This document shows positions 8,621 to 17,320 of a DNA stretch of 64,000 nucleotides, one piece after another. The notes below the pieces were generated by a model. The model was not told the DNA's origin. It did not search any database and was given only the letters and a program-made list of their open reading frames with translations. The first letter of the stretch is position 1, and the number at the start of each line of letters is the position of its first letter. Origin of the DNA: Marinomonas polaris DSM 16579 (lineage in GTDB: Bacteria > Pseudomonadota > Gammaproteobacteria > Pseudomonadales > Marinomonadaceae); contig NZ_FQVF01000008.1 in assembly GCF_900129155.1 (NCBI RefSeq), positions 1 to 64,000 on the forward strand, in the 5' to 3' direction. Position numbers and translations under genes: made by a program.

Positions 8621-10435
8621 ATGAATCCGATTGTTGCTAAGGTAACGAACGACATCATTGAACGAAGCAAAGTGTTGCGCGAGCAATACCTTAAAGATAT
8701 GAAAAAAGCGCAAGAGCAAGGACCGCACAGAGGCAAATTGTCCTGTGGGAATTTGGCTCATGGCTTTGCAGCATGCCAACCTCAAGATAAACAAAAGCTG
8801 ACTCTAATGGAGGAAGCGAACATAGGTATCATATCTTCTTATAACGATATGTTGTCTGCTCATCAGCCTTACGAAAATTACCCAGATCAAATTCGTGCAG
8901 CGGTTAAAGAAATGGGCTCTGTGGCTCAGTTCGCTGGCGGTGTTCCTGCTATGTGTGATGGTGTTACGCAGGGGCAAGACGGCATGGAGCTAAGTCTATT
9001 TAGTCGTGACAATATCGCACAAGGTGCAGCAATAGCGCTTTCTCATAACATGTTTGATGCGGCCATCTATCTAGGTATTTGCGACAAGATTGTTCCTGGC
9101 TTGTTGATTGCTGCACTGCGTTTTGGTCATTTGCCTGCTTTGTTTATTCCAGCAGGGCCAATGCGCTCAGGTATTACTAATGCAGCTAAAGCGGCAGTTC
9201 GTCAGCGCTATGCTCAAGGTCAAGCGACTCGTGAAGAGTTGCTTGAGGCGGAATCGGCTTCTTATCACAGCGCTGGTACTTGTACTTTTTATGGTACGGC
9301 TAACTCGAATCAGCTATTAGTCGAAATTATGGGGCTTCAGCTTCCAGGGTCTTCTTTTGTTAATCCAGATGATCCACTACGAGGCGCATTAACTAACTAT
9401 GCTTCTCAGTTGTCTACCAAGATCACTGCATTGGGTCGAGATTACCGACCTTTATACGAAATAGTCGACGAGCGCAGCATCGTGAATTCGATTGTTGGTT
9501 TGTTGGCGACGGGTGGTTCAACTAACCATACGATGCATATTGTCGCTTACGCTCGTGCTGCTGGCATTATTATCACTTGGGATGACTTCTCAGCTCTTTC
9601 CAAAGTTGTGCCATCACTGACTAAAATCTATCCGAATGGCCAAGCAGATATTAACCATTTTCACGCGGCTGGCGGTATGGCGTTTCTGGTTAAGCAATTA
9701 TTGAAAGGTGGTCTATTGCATGAAGATGTAAACACTATCGTGGGTAAAGGTTTAACTCATTACACCAAAGAGCCTTTCTTAGAAGGTGATAATCTTGTGT
9801 GGCGTGATGGTACAGATGAAAGCTTAGATATGAATGTTGTACGACCTATTGATAATCCGTTTAGTAAAGAAGGCGGATTGGCGTTATTGAAAGGTAACCT
9901 TGGTCGTTCAGTGATTAAAGTTTCAGCCGTGAAAGATGAAAATCGAATTATCGAAGCACCCGCTGCTGTGTTTCATAGTCAAAATGCATTGGCTGATGCC
10001 ATTGCAAGTGGTGAATTGAAACGTGACTGTGTGGCTGTTGTTCGTTTCCAAGGGCCTAAAGCATTAGGTATGCCTGAGTTGCATAAATTGACGCCATACC
10101 TTGGTAACTTACAGGATCAAGGCTACCGAGTGGCCTTAGTGACAGACGGTCGTATGTCTGGTGCATCAGGCAAAGTACCTGCTGCAATTCACTTGACGCC
10201 TGAAGCATTGGCGGGTGGTCTTATCGCTAAGATCCATGATGGCGACATGATCCGCTTAGATGCAGTTGAAGGTACTTTGTCTGTGTTGATCTCAGACGAA
10301 GAGCTAAATAAACGCGAAGCAGCACAGCAAGATTTAACCGATTCCCATCAAGGTATGGGGCGTGAACTATTTAGCGCGCAACGTATTTTAGTAAGTGGCG
10401 CAGAACAAGGTGCTTGCAGCTTGTTTAATGATTAA
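8621..10435 (+). CDS. edd: 6-phosphogluconate dehydratase
   Basis: Edd dehydrates 6-phosphogluconate to 2-keto-3-deoxy-6-phosphogluconate in the Entner-Doudoroff pathway. The 604-residue protein fits the IlvD/Edd family and is nearest Edd in length. Visible family features are [49 protein letters not shown] and [15 protein letters not shown]; the cysteines include the iron-sulfur ligands. GGAGAG lies 6 nt before the ATG. No eda follows; a terminator comes 44 nt after the stop, so the aldolase must be encoded elsewhere. Two HexR-type sites sit just upstream. Confidence 0.97.
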   Translation: MNPIVAKVTNDIIERSKVLREQYLKDMKKAQEQGPHRGKLSCGNLAHGFAACQPQDKQKLTLMEEANIGIISSYNDMLSAHQPYENYPDQIRAAVKEMGSVAQFAGGVPAMCDGVTQGQDGMELSLFSRDNIAQGAAIALSHNMFDAAIYLGICDKIVPGLLIAALRFGHLPALFIPAGPMRSGITNAAKAAVRQRYAQGQATREELLEAESASYHSAGTCTFYGTANSNQLLVEIMGLQLPGSSFVNPDDPLRGALTNYASQLSTKITALGRDYRPLYEIVDERSIVNSIVGLLATGGSTNHTMHIVAYARAAGIIITWDDFSALSKVVPSLTKIYPNGQADINHFHAAGGMAFLVKQLLKGGLLHEDVNTIVGKGLTHYTKEPFLEGDNLVWRDGTDESLDMNVVRPIDNPFSKEGGLALLKGNLGRSVIKVSAVKDENRIIEAPAAVFHSQNALADAIASGELKRDCVAVVRFQGPKALGMPELHKLTPYLGNLQDQGYRVALVTDGRMSGASGKVPAAIHLTPEALAGGLIAKIHDGDMIRLDAVEGTLSVLISDEELNKREAAQQDLTDSHQGMGRELFSAQRILVSGAEQGACSLFND

Positions 10436-10478
10436 ACCTTTCCTCTGACTACTAACATTTGTTAGTAAATGGTGTTTA

Positions 10479-10505
10479 GGGGCTTGTTTCAAGCCCCATT
10501 TTTTT
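10479..10505 (+). terminator. edd terminator
   Basis: A GGGGCTT/AAGCCCC stem with a 5-nt loop is followed by a T-run (10499-10505). A second small palindrome, ACTAAC-ATTT-GTTAGT, lies just before it at 10451-10466. Confidence 0.88.
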
Positions 10506-10630
10506 GCCTGTAATTTGCCTTTCTAGTTTATTGTTTTTAATCCTTTGTTCTTTATTTTACGCATAGTGTATCGGTGGATCATCAGCCGAATATCATCTTA
10601 ATTCAAATTAAGTGTCTATATTTTAAAAAT

Positions 10631-10667
10631 AAAAAAAGGCCCGAATCTGTATGTAGATTCGGGCCTT
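10631..10667 (-). terminator. putP terminator
   Basis: On the minus strand GGCCCGAATCT pairs with AGATTCGGGCC (11 bp, 6-nt loop), followed by seven T. It begins about 30 nt after the putP stop. Confidence 0.93.
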
Positions 10668-10697
10668 CTGAAGTAATGAGCTCGGGGAGCTTGTTAC

Positions 10698-12194
10698 TTA
10701 GTTCATTGTATCTAGTGCTTTTTCGTATTCATCAAAAGATTCTGTTACAGACTCTTCTGGAGCACCTGTTGCTAGGCTTACCGCAAAGATAGCGATAGTC
10801 GAGAACAAGAAGCCTGGAACGATTTCATAAAGATCGAAAATGCCACCCGTTAATTGTTTCCAGACCACAACGGTAACGCCACCAATAACAATACCCGCTA
10901 GAGCGCCGTTACGGTTCATGTTGCGCCAGAACAAGCTAAGAAGGATAGCTGGGCCAAATGCAGCGCCAAAACCAGCCCAAGCATAAGACACTAGGCCGAG
11001 TACTGAGCTTTCTGGGTTCAATGCAAGCAATAACGCAATAATAGAAATAGCAACAACCGCAAAGCGTCCAACGTTGACGATTTGTTTTTGAGTCGCTTCT
11101 TTATTGAATAGCTGCTTGTAAAAATCTTCAGCGAGTGCAGAGGAAGATACCAAAAGTTGAGAGTCCGCTGTGCTCATTATCGCCGCTAAGATTGCAGCAA
11201 GAAGAATACCGGCAACAACAGGGTGGAAAACGGCATTAACAAGAATCATGAAGATTTTTTCAGGGTCAGCTAGGTTGCCTGTTAGGTTGCTATCAACAAA
11301 TGTGATACCTACTAAGCCAATAAGCAATGCCCCAGCCATGGAGATAAATGTCCAAATAACCGCAATACGACGTGCTGTTTTAATGTCTTTATTAGAGCGA
11401 GAGGCTTTGAAGCGCGCTAGGATGTGCGGTTGACCGAAGTAGCCTAGTCCCCAAGCAACGAGAGAAATAATCCCAATCGCAGTTAGAGGTTCACCACTTA
11501 CGTTAGTCCAGATATCTAGTAAGTTTGGATTTTTTGCCATTAAAGTACTAGACAGCTCAGACCAGCCGCCATCAATAGCAACGAGAGGTACAATCACTAA
11601 TGCCGCACTCATCATCAAGCCCTGAACAAGGTCTGTCCAAGCCACGGCAAGGAAACCGCCAAATAGCGTGTAGGAAACAACACATACTGTGCCAATAATT
11701 ACTGCATAGGTATAATCTAAGCCAAATACTGTTTCAAACAATTTACCGCCAGCAACCAAACCGGAACTTGTATAGAACAAGAAGAACAGCAAAATGAACA
11801 GAGCTGAAATGGTTTGAATGAGCTTTGATTTGTCATTGAATCGAGTAGATAGGAAGTCTGGGAGCGTGAGTGCATTGTTTGCCTTGATGCTGTACGTTCT
11901 TAGGCGTTTTGCGCAAATTAGCCAGTTAAGCCATGTTCCTACAAAAAGGCCACCAGCAATCCAGAAAGACTCTAAACCCGCGGCGAAAGCGTAACCAGGT
12001 AAACCAAGTAGTAACCAGCCGCTCATATCTGAAGCGCCTGCGGACAATGCCGTAGGCCAAGGTCCTAAAGAGCGTCCACCAAGAAAGTAGTCTTCCGAGC
12101 TGGAGGTACGTTTGTAAGCGTACAGCCCAATTCCTAGCATAACTACTAGATAGGCTAGGAATGTAAAGCTGATCGCATAGCTGCTTTCTATCAT
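10698..12194 (-). CDS. putP: Sodium/proline symporter PutP
   Basis: PutP imports proline with sodium across the cytoplasmic membrane. The 498-residue protein (E. coli PutP: 502) is a solute:sodium symporter with about 13 membrane segments. The early EDYFLGGRSLGPW and the ASDMSGWLLLGLPG segment of the sodium site are strongly PutP-like. So are the gate segment TDLVQGLMM and MSTADSQLLVSSSALAEDFYK. No putA dehydrogenase is adjacent. The proline specificity is inferred from the family motifs; other members carry pantothenate or sugars. Confidence 0.93.
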   Translation of the reverse strand: MIESSYAISFTFLAYLVVMLGIGLYAYKRTSSSEDYFLGGRSLGPWPTALSAGASDMSGWLLLGLPGYAFAAGLESFWIAGGLFVGTWLNWLICAKRLRTYSIKANNALTLPDFLSTRFNDKSKLIQTISALFILLFFLFYTSSGLVAGGKLFETVFGLDYTYAVIIGTVCVVSYTLFGGFLAVAWTDLVQGLMMSAALVIVPLVAIDGGWSELSSTLMAKNPNLLDIWTNVSGEPLTAIGIISLVAWGLGYFGQPHILARFKASRSNKDIKTARRIAVIWTFISMAGALLIGLVGITFVDSNLTGNLADPEKIFMILVNAVFHPVVAGILLAAILAAIMSTADSQLLVSSSALAEDFYKQLFNKEATQKQIVNVGRFAVVAISIIALLLALNPESSVLGLVSYAWAGFGAAFGPAILLSLFWRNMNRNGALAGIVIGGVTVVVWKQLTGGIFDLYEIVPGFLFSTIAIFAVSLATGAPEESVTESFDEYEKALDTMN

Positions 12195-12640
12195 TATTGT
12201 TGTCCCCTAATGAAATTATTACGGGTGAAATAACCTTGGATAGATAAGGTTATTTATCAGTGTGGATAGTATTTATCCTTGTATTGCACTGCTCAGCAAT
12301 ACCTACTGATCGAAAGATGGCGCTTAAAAAAAGCTGCGTCTAAATCACACCCGAAAGAGTTATAATTGTTAAATCGTTGTTGTGATAGTCATTGATTTTA
12401 TATGTGAAAATCATCAAATTCTTGTAAAGAGAATGAAACGCATTACAACATATTTCAAGACCTGAGCCGATTCTAAGTGGCTGTGATGGGATAATCTTTC
12501 AAATTTCTCTGACAAAATTACGAAAAAATCTGATGGATTAAACAAATTGGCTCGTTTGGATAAATATTTTTTGTTTAGGCTAATTTATTAAAGATGTAGT
12601 AAAGAATTAAGGCACATAATATGTGCCTTATAGGGATAAA
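12195..12640. other. Gene-free stretch upstream of putP, downstream of hexR
   Basis: No gene is supportable in these 446 bp. An inverted repeat TTGTAA-N15-TTACAA (12422-12448) about 230 nt before the putP start could be an operator, but its spacing does not fit HexR. Half-matches to a CRP site (TGTGA-N6-TCAAA, near 12403) are weak. At 12609-12629 the palindrome AAGGCACAT-AAT-ATGTGCCTT follows hexR as a possible terminator with a poor T-run. Confidence 0.45.
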
Positions 12641-13507
12641 TTATTTCTTTTCAACTTTCGGTAATCGAGTATCTTGCACACTTTGTTTGAGCTTTTTAAG
12701 GTGCGCATTGAACTCTGGACCACGCTTCAAAAGTACGCCAGTCGCGAGAGCGTCGATCAAGGTGAGATAGACAATACGTGAGCTCATTGGCGTATAGATA
12801 TCGGTATCTTCAGTTTCTTCAATCGGTAATACGATAGAGCAATGCTCTGTGAGAGGCGAATCCGGATTAGTGATGCCAATAACGGTAGCGCCAGCTTCAC
12901 GAGCGACTCGAGCTGTCTCGATTAACGGTAAGGTGCGCCCAGTGTATGAAATTATGACGATAGCATCGCCTGAATGCGATCCAGCAGCAGCCATTCGCTG
13001 TACCAGAATGTCCGTATAGGCAACAACCGGCATGTTCAAACGGAAAAATTTATGGTGTGCATCTTTGGCAACAGGGCCAGATGCACCTAAACCATAAAAC
13101 TCGATTCGGCGAGCTTGTGCTAATACATCAACCGCTCGGCTTATCAATGACTCGGGTAAAATATCCTGAGCACGGGTAAGATTGTTTTTAGCGGCTTCAA
13201 AAATCTTCGCAGTGACGGCGCCAGGAGCATCGTCAGGCTCTACGTTTAAGTTAACGTAAGGCGTACCTGTCGCAAGGCTTTGGGCAAGTGATACTTTAAA
13301 ATCAGGAAAGCCACTGCCTATAAGGCTGCGACAAAAACGGTTAACCGTAGGTTCGCTCACTTCCGCTCTTGCTGCAAGTTTCGCAATACTGGAGTGGATG
13401 GTTGTTTTAGGATCGGCAAGAATGGCTTCCGCTACTTTTCGCTCGGATTTGCTTAACGTGCTCAGTCGTTCTTGTATCTTACGAATAATGTCTTCGTGTT
13501 TAATCAT
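12641..13507 (-). CDS. hexR: HexR, RpiR-family regulator of central carbon metabolism
   Basis: HexR is a transcriptional regulator that releases DNA when it binds the Entner-Doudoroff intermediate KDPG. The 288-residue protein has an N-terminal RpiR helix-turn-helix (about 1-77; IAKLAARAEVSEPTVNRFCRSLG-like) and a C-terminal SIS sugar-phosphate domain (about 125-255), with FYGLGASGPVAKDAHHKF and IVIISYTGRT. These fit HexR closely. It is not next to zwf here, as it is in many relatives, but lies 4-5 kb from three HexR-type operators between gap and edd. I see no clear HexR site in its own upstream region. Confidence 0.93.
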   Translation of the reverse strand: MIKHEDIIRKIQERLSTLSKSERKVAEAILADPKTTIHSSIAKLAARAEVSEPTVNRFCRSLIGSGFPDFKVSLAQSLATGTPYVNLNVEPDDAPGAVTAKIFEAAKNNLTRAQDILPESLISRAVDVLAQARRIEFYGLGASGPVAKDAHHKFFRLNMPVVAYTDILVQRMAAAGSHSGDAIVIISYTGRTLPLIETARVAREAGATVIGITNPDSPLTEHCSIVLPIEETEDTDIYTPMSSRIVYLTLIDALATGVLLKRGPEFNAHLKKLKQSVQDTRLPKVEKK

Positions 13508-13596
13508 TGATCTGCTTCAAAGTTGACTATTGACTCGGATGGTTCAGTTGTTCATTCTGACAGCCACTTACAATTCTGGCAATAAAATGATTAAAA

Positions 13597-14505
13597 ATGA
13601 CCGTACTATCTGAGTATTTCGTAAAAATGGCTGACATATTACCAGCCACCATGGAGGTTGAAACTACTTTATTTGAGGAAGGCTTTTCAAACAAGGTGTA
13701 TTTGATTCATTGGGAGCAAGTTTCTCGTTTTGTATTGCGAATTCCCTATATTGATACTAAAGCTTTTTATATTAATCGTACGGAAGAAATTAATACCTTA
13801 AAACATGCTGCGTCTATAGGGCTTTCTCCTGCTGTTTCTTGGCACGACGATGACGGTAGCTTTGCTTGTCAATTTGTCTCTCAGCCTTCTCTTGATTGGG
13901 CTGTGCGTCATCAGGATAAAGATATACCGCGAATTGCTCAAGCTTTAGTGCAGACACATAGTTTACCAATGAATCACCACTACTATGGTGTATTTGATGT
14001 GATAGAGCATTATTTGAAGGGGGTTCAACGTTATGGCTGTGAAACACCTAGTTTGATGGCTGAATATGATTATCTAGCTTCTCTTTTGAAGCAGTTAACG
14101 CCGCCAGAAATGATTTTACCGCCTGTACTCTGCCATAACGATTTAAATCCTAAGAATATATTAATGGACAGTGAGCAACTTTGGTTGATTGACTGGGAGT
14201 ACTCAGGAGTTGGTGATCCATTATTTGATCTTGCTGTTGTAGTTAAATCTCACAATTTAGATGCAAGACAAACAGTTTTATTGCTGAGCTCTTACCGATC
14301 AGACCTTCCAGAAGAGAGGTCTTTAGATGTTATCCAAGAGTATGTAAAAGCATACGGGTTAAGGGAAATGGCTTGGTTGTTACTGAAGCACTTAGTTACA
14401 CCTCAAGATGAGCTGTCGCTGCAATATTATTATGAATTTAAAGCGACGCCAGCGCTAAATCCTTTTCATGAAACAGAAAGCAACGCAATGAATGAAGTGA
14501 GTTAA
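13597..14505 (+). CDS. Aminoglycoside-phosphotransferase-fold kinase (choline/thiamine kinase-like)
   Basis: This is a 302-residue small-molecule kinase of the APH/choline kinase fold. The catalytic loop is CHNDLNPKNIL (about residues 178-188) and the metal-binding aspartate lies in LIDWEYSGVGDPLFDLA. The N-lobe FEEGFSNKVYL is the nucleotide loop. DWEYSGVGDP-type motifs are typical of choline kinase (LicA) and thiamine kinase (ThiK), and the length is nearer the latter group. The substrate is not determined. Its stop is immediately followed by the ung start codon, so the two are cotranscribed. It is divergent from hexR with 89 bp between them. Confidence 0.82.
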   Translation: MTVLSEYFVKMADILPATMEVETTLFEEGFSNKVYLIHWEQVSRFVLRIPYIDTKAFYINRTEEINTLKHAASIGLSPAVSWHDDDGSFACQFVSQPSLDWAVRHQDKDIPRIAQALVQTHSLPMNHHYYGVFDVIEHYLKGVQRYGCETPSLMAEYDYLASLLKQLTPPEMILPPVLCHNDLNPKNILMDSEQLWLIDWEYSGVGDPLFDLAVVVKSHNLDARQTVLLLSSYRSDLPEERSLDVIQEYVKAYGLREMAWLLLKHLVTPQDELSLQYYYEFKATPALNPFHETESNAMNEVS

Positions 14506-15228
14506 ATGATGAACTTAACAGGTGATTGGCAAGAATATTTAGCTGATGAGTTTGAGAAAGACTATATGTTGGTTCTGCAAAAATTCTTACAAGCAGAGAA
14601 ACAAAACAACACAATATATCCTGCAGAACCTGAGTATTTTACGGCATTAAATGTGACGCCTTTTAGTAAAGTGAAAGTAGTGATTCTTGGGCAGGACCCA
14701 TATCATGGAGAGGGTCAAGCCCATGGTTTATCTTTTTCGGTAAAGCCTGGAATTAAGATTCCTCCTTCATTGATGAATATCTATAAAGAGCTTGAAATGG
14801 ATTTAGAGATTGCACCTGCGCAACATGGTTTTTTAGAGCAATGGGCGGAACAAGGCGTCTTATTGCTAAATAGTGTGTTGACCGTCGAAGCGAGCAAGGC
14901 AGGTTCTCATCAGAATAAAGGTTGGGAAATATTTACTGATAAAATCATCGAGCTTATTAACAATAAGCATCAAGGTGTTGTTTTTATGCTGTGGGGATCC
15001 TATGCACAGAAAAAAGGCCGTCATATTGATCGTGATAAACACTGTGTGTTGGAAAGTGTTCATCCATCGCCTTTATCGGCTTATCGTGGTTTTTTAGGTT
15101 GTCAGCATTTTTCTAAAGCGAATAATTACTTAGTTGGTCTTGGAAAAGAGCCGATAAAATGGGCATTAGAACCAATAGAAAGTACGAACAAAGTAGATTG
15201 TAATACGCAGATTGGTTTGCCATTCTAA
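14506..15228 (+). CDS. ung: Uracil-DNA glycosylase (family 1)
   Basis: Ung removes uracil from DNA by base excision. The water-activating loop GQDPYHG (D64, H67) and the minor-groove loop HPSPLSAYRGF (H186) are intact, as is the uracil-binding LLLNSVLTV. The 240-residue length fits family 1, with a C-terminal tail slightly longer than in E. coli (229). It begins directly after the stop of the upstream kinase gene, with GAAGTGAG inside that gene's end as a ribosome binding site. A bidirectional terminator follows. Confidence 0.98.
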   Translation: MMNLTGDWQEYLADEFEKDYMLVLQKFLQAEKQNNTIYPAEPEYFTALNVTPFSKVKVVILGQDPYHGEGQAHGLSFSVKPGIKIPPSLMNIYKELEMDLEIAPAQHGFLEQWAEQGVLLLNSVLTVEASKAGSHQNKGWEIFTDKIIELINNKHQGVVFMLWGSYAQKKGRHIDRDKHCVLESVHPSPLSAYRGFLGCQHFSKANNYLVGLGKEPIKWALEPIESTNKVDCNTQIGLPF

Positions 15229-15233
15229 ATTAA

Positions 15234-15262
15234 TTTTATAGCGCCTATCTGGCGCTATAAAA
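15234..15262. terminator. Bidirectional terminator between ung and ygfZ
   Basis: TTTTATAGCGCC pairs with GGCGCTATAAAA around a 5-nt loop. The T-rich outer arms give a terminator in both directions for the convergent genes. Confidence 0.8.
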
Positions 15263-15279
15263 TACCTCAAATATAGCCT

Positions 15280-16197
15280 CTATTTCTTGCTATCTAGCGA
15301 GTAGGGAAGTGGAAGTAAGGTGATTTCTTGGTTATCCAAAAGAAGTTTTTCTGCGTCACTTGGATCAATATTTAAAATAACCTGCGCATAATTTTTTTCT
15401 TGAAAATGAGTGGCAGCAAATATTTGCCCTATATTCTTACCTTGCCCATCGACAATGTCTTTTGTTGAGTCTAGGTTTCCTTGCCAAGTTGCCAGTGTCA
15501 GCTGCTTTTTCGACTTACCTTTATATTGCATGCGAGCAACGATTTCTTGTCCTGTGTAGCAGCCTTTTGTGAAGCTGATGCCGCCTGTGCTTTGCATGTT
15601 AAGCCATTGAGGTAAAATCGTTTCACTCTGTTCTAAGTTGATAAGTGGGCGAGCAGCAAGTACTGCCAAGGCTGCTAATTCTTGGTTCTTTTCTTCAATT
15701 GCAGTTTTGTGTGCTGGAGTAATAAGCCATTGGACTTCTAATGGCTCATTGCTAACTGTCAATGTGATAGTTTCTCCGTCTTGAGTGGTTGCGAAAATAT
15801 TAGATGCCGCATTTGAGTTTGCTTCTATATTTCTTGCTGCTAATTTTGTGTAAACCGTAAAGTTATCCTGCTCATCGACCAGCTCAGTCTTGAAAAACAC
15901 CGCGTATTTTTTTAAATGTAACAAGGTTTTTTCGACCAGATCTTTTGCCATTACCATCAGCACATCGTCGTTGTTCTGAACGATATAAAAGCTGCTGATA
16001 ATGCGTCCCTTAATGCTACAGATTGCACCGTATAAACCATTATCCTGTGATAGTTTGTTCATGTCACAGGTTGTCTGACCTTGTAGGAATTTTTTTGAAT
16101 CCAAACCTGATACTCGCAAAACACCGATATCTAGCTGTTTCATGACGACGTCTTTGTTTTGCAGTGTTGAGTCAATAATATCGTGAAGCGAAGTCAT
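15280..16197 (-). CDS. ygfZ: YgfZ, folate-binding iron-sulfur cluster assembly/repair protein
   Basis: YgfZ is a GcvT-like folate-binding protein needed for full activity of certain Fe-S enzymes, including the tRNA methylthiolase MiaB. The signature KGCYTGQEIVARMQYKGK, with its single critical cysteine, is complete (about residues 217-234). The N-terminal half carries LQGQTTCDMNKL, typical of the family. The frame can start at 16209; I prefer ATG at 16197, with GGAACG about 6 nt before it, though this is uncertain. In other genomes ygfZ lies near sdhE, as it loosely does here (13 kb away). Confidence 0.93.
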   Translation of the reverse strand: MTSLHDIIDSTLQNKDVVMKQLDIGVLRVSGLDSKKFLQGQTTCDMNKLSQDNGLYGAICSIKGRIISSFYIVQNNDDVLMVMAKDLVEKTLLHLKKYAVFFKTELVDEQDNFTVYTKLAARNIEANSNAASNIFATTQDGETITLTVSNEPLEVQWLITPAHKTAIEEKNQELAALAVLAARPLINLEQSETILPQWLNMQSTGGISFTKGCYTGQEIVARMQYKGKSKKQLTLATWQGNLDSTKDIVDGQGKNIGQIFAATHFQEKNYAQVILNIDPSDAEKLLLDNQEITLLPLPYSLDSKK

Positions 16198-16324
16198 AAA
16201 ACGTTCCATAAAATAGATTGGGCATAAAATAGGTTGCAGTTGCTCTGCATGAATAGCCTATCAGTAATGCCGAACTTTTACTTTTCAATGGTCAGATTGA
16301 TAATGATTTTTTATACAGCAAAAG

Positions 16325-17320
16325 TTATTCAGCAAATTGTTTTTGTATCTCAAGTAGTTTGGGTAACTCTTGTTGGAGTAATGGAATTAGCGTTGGATCA
16401 AAGTGTTTTCCGCTTTGCTCAGTGATGTAATTCATTGCTTCTTCAGTAGACCATGCTTTTTTATAAGGTCGCGCGCTGGTCAGTGCATCGAATACATCAA
16501 CTAAAGCAACAATACGGCCTTCAATGGGGATATTGTCCCCTGATAAGCCGTTTGGATAGCCTGTACCGTCCCATTTTTCATGGTGAGTCATGGCAACAGA
16601 GTGGGCTAGTTTAATAAGGTAGGAACTTGGGTTAGAAAGAATTTCACCGCCGATTTGAGCATGTGTCTTCATGACTTCATACTCTTCTTCTGTAAGCTTG
16701 CCAGGTTTTAGCAGTATGTTGTCCGCTATGCCTATTTTTCCTATGTCGTGCATAGGAGCTGCCATCATTAAATCATCCGCTGATTCTTCACAAAAACCGT
16801 ATGCTGAAGCAATGACTTTTGCATATCGGCTCATCCGTTGTACGTGCATGCCTGTTTCGTTGTCTTTGTATTCGGCAGCTCGCCCAAGCCTTTGGATCAA
16901 ATCTATATGCGTGTTTAACAGCTCATCCGCTCTAATTAAAGACAGATGTGTTTTGACTCGAGCTAAGACAATAGCAGGTACGATGGGCTTGACGATATAA
17001 TCAACGGCACCAATTTCAAAGCCTTTTGCTTCATCGATACTGTCTTTCAATGCTGTTACAAAAATCACCGGAATATGAGCGGTTGCGGGGTTTTGCTTTA
17101 GGCGTTCGCAGACTTCTAAGCCCGTCATATCTGGCATCATGATGTCGAGTAGTATGAGGTCGACAGGCTCTTTTTCTACCAATTTTAATGCGTCTTGTCC
17201 TGATCGAGCAAAAGATAAACGGTATCGAGCAGCTTGTAATACTTGTCTTAAAACTCGTAAGTTTGATGGCTCGTCATCAACCAATAGGATGCGAGGTGCG
17301 GGTTTACTTCCGATTCTCAT
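16325..17320 (-). CDS. Response regulator with REC and HD-GYP domains (RpfG-like)
   Basis: This 331-residue two-component output protein has an N-terminal receiver (about 9-125) with LLVDDE, phosphoacceptor D59 in LLDIMMPD and the conserved lysine in IVKPI. An HD-GYP domain follows (about 145-325), with the metal pair H191-D192 in PMHDIGKIGI, TGMHVQR, HHEKWDGTGYP (H246, H247, GYP 254-256) and DVFDALTSARPYK. The domain hydrolyses cyclic di-GMP to pGpG or GMP, and the active-site residues are intact. Its ATG overlaps the TGA of the hybrid-kinase gene, so the two form one translationally coupled signalling unit. Confidence 0.95.
   Translation of the reverse strand: MRIGSKPAPRILLVDDEPSNLRVLRQVLQAARYRLSFARSGQDALKLVEKEPVDLILLDIMMPDMTGLEVCERLKQNPATAHIPVIFVTALKDSIDEAKGFEIGAVDYIVKPIVPAIVLARVKTHLSLIRADELLNTHIDLIQRLGRAAEYKDNETGMHVQRMSRYAKVIASAYGFCEESADDLMMAAPMHDIGKIGIADNILLKPGKLTEEEYEVMKTHAQIGGEILSNPSSYLIKLAHSVAMTHHEKWDGTGYPNGLSGDNIPIEGRIVALVDVFDALTSARPYKKAWSTEEAMNYITEQSGKHFDPTLIPLLQQELPKLLEIQKQFAE

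Noticed and set aside
8470..8736. 88-codon minus-strand frame over the gap/edd control region
   Set aside because: Overlaps edd in antisense and the HexR sites; composition unlike a protein.
10574..10792. 72-codon plus-strand frame between edd and putP
   Set aside because: Runs through the putP terminator and the end of putP; no start signal.
12422..12448. TTGTAA-N15-TTACAA as a HexR operator for putP
   Set aside because: The spacer is far too long for HexR; kept only as a generic inverted repeat.
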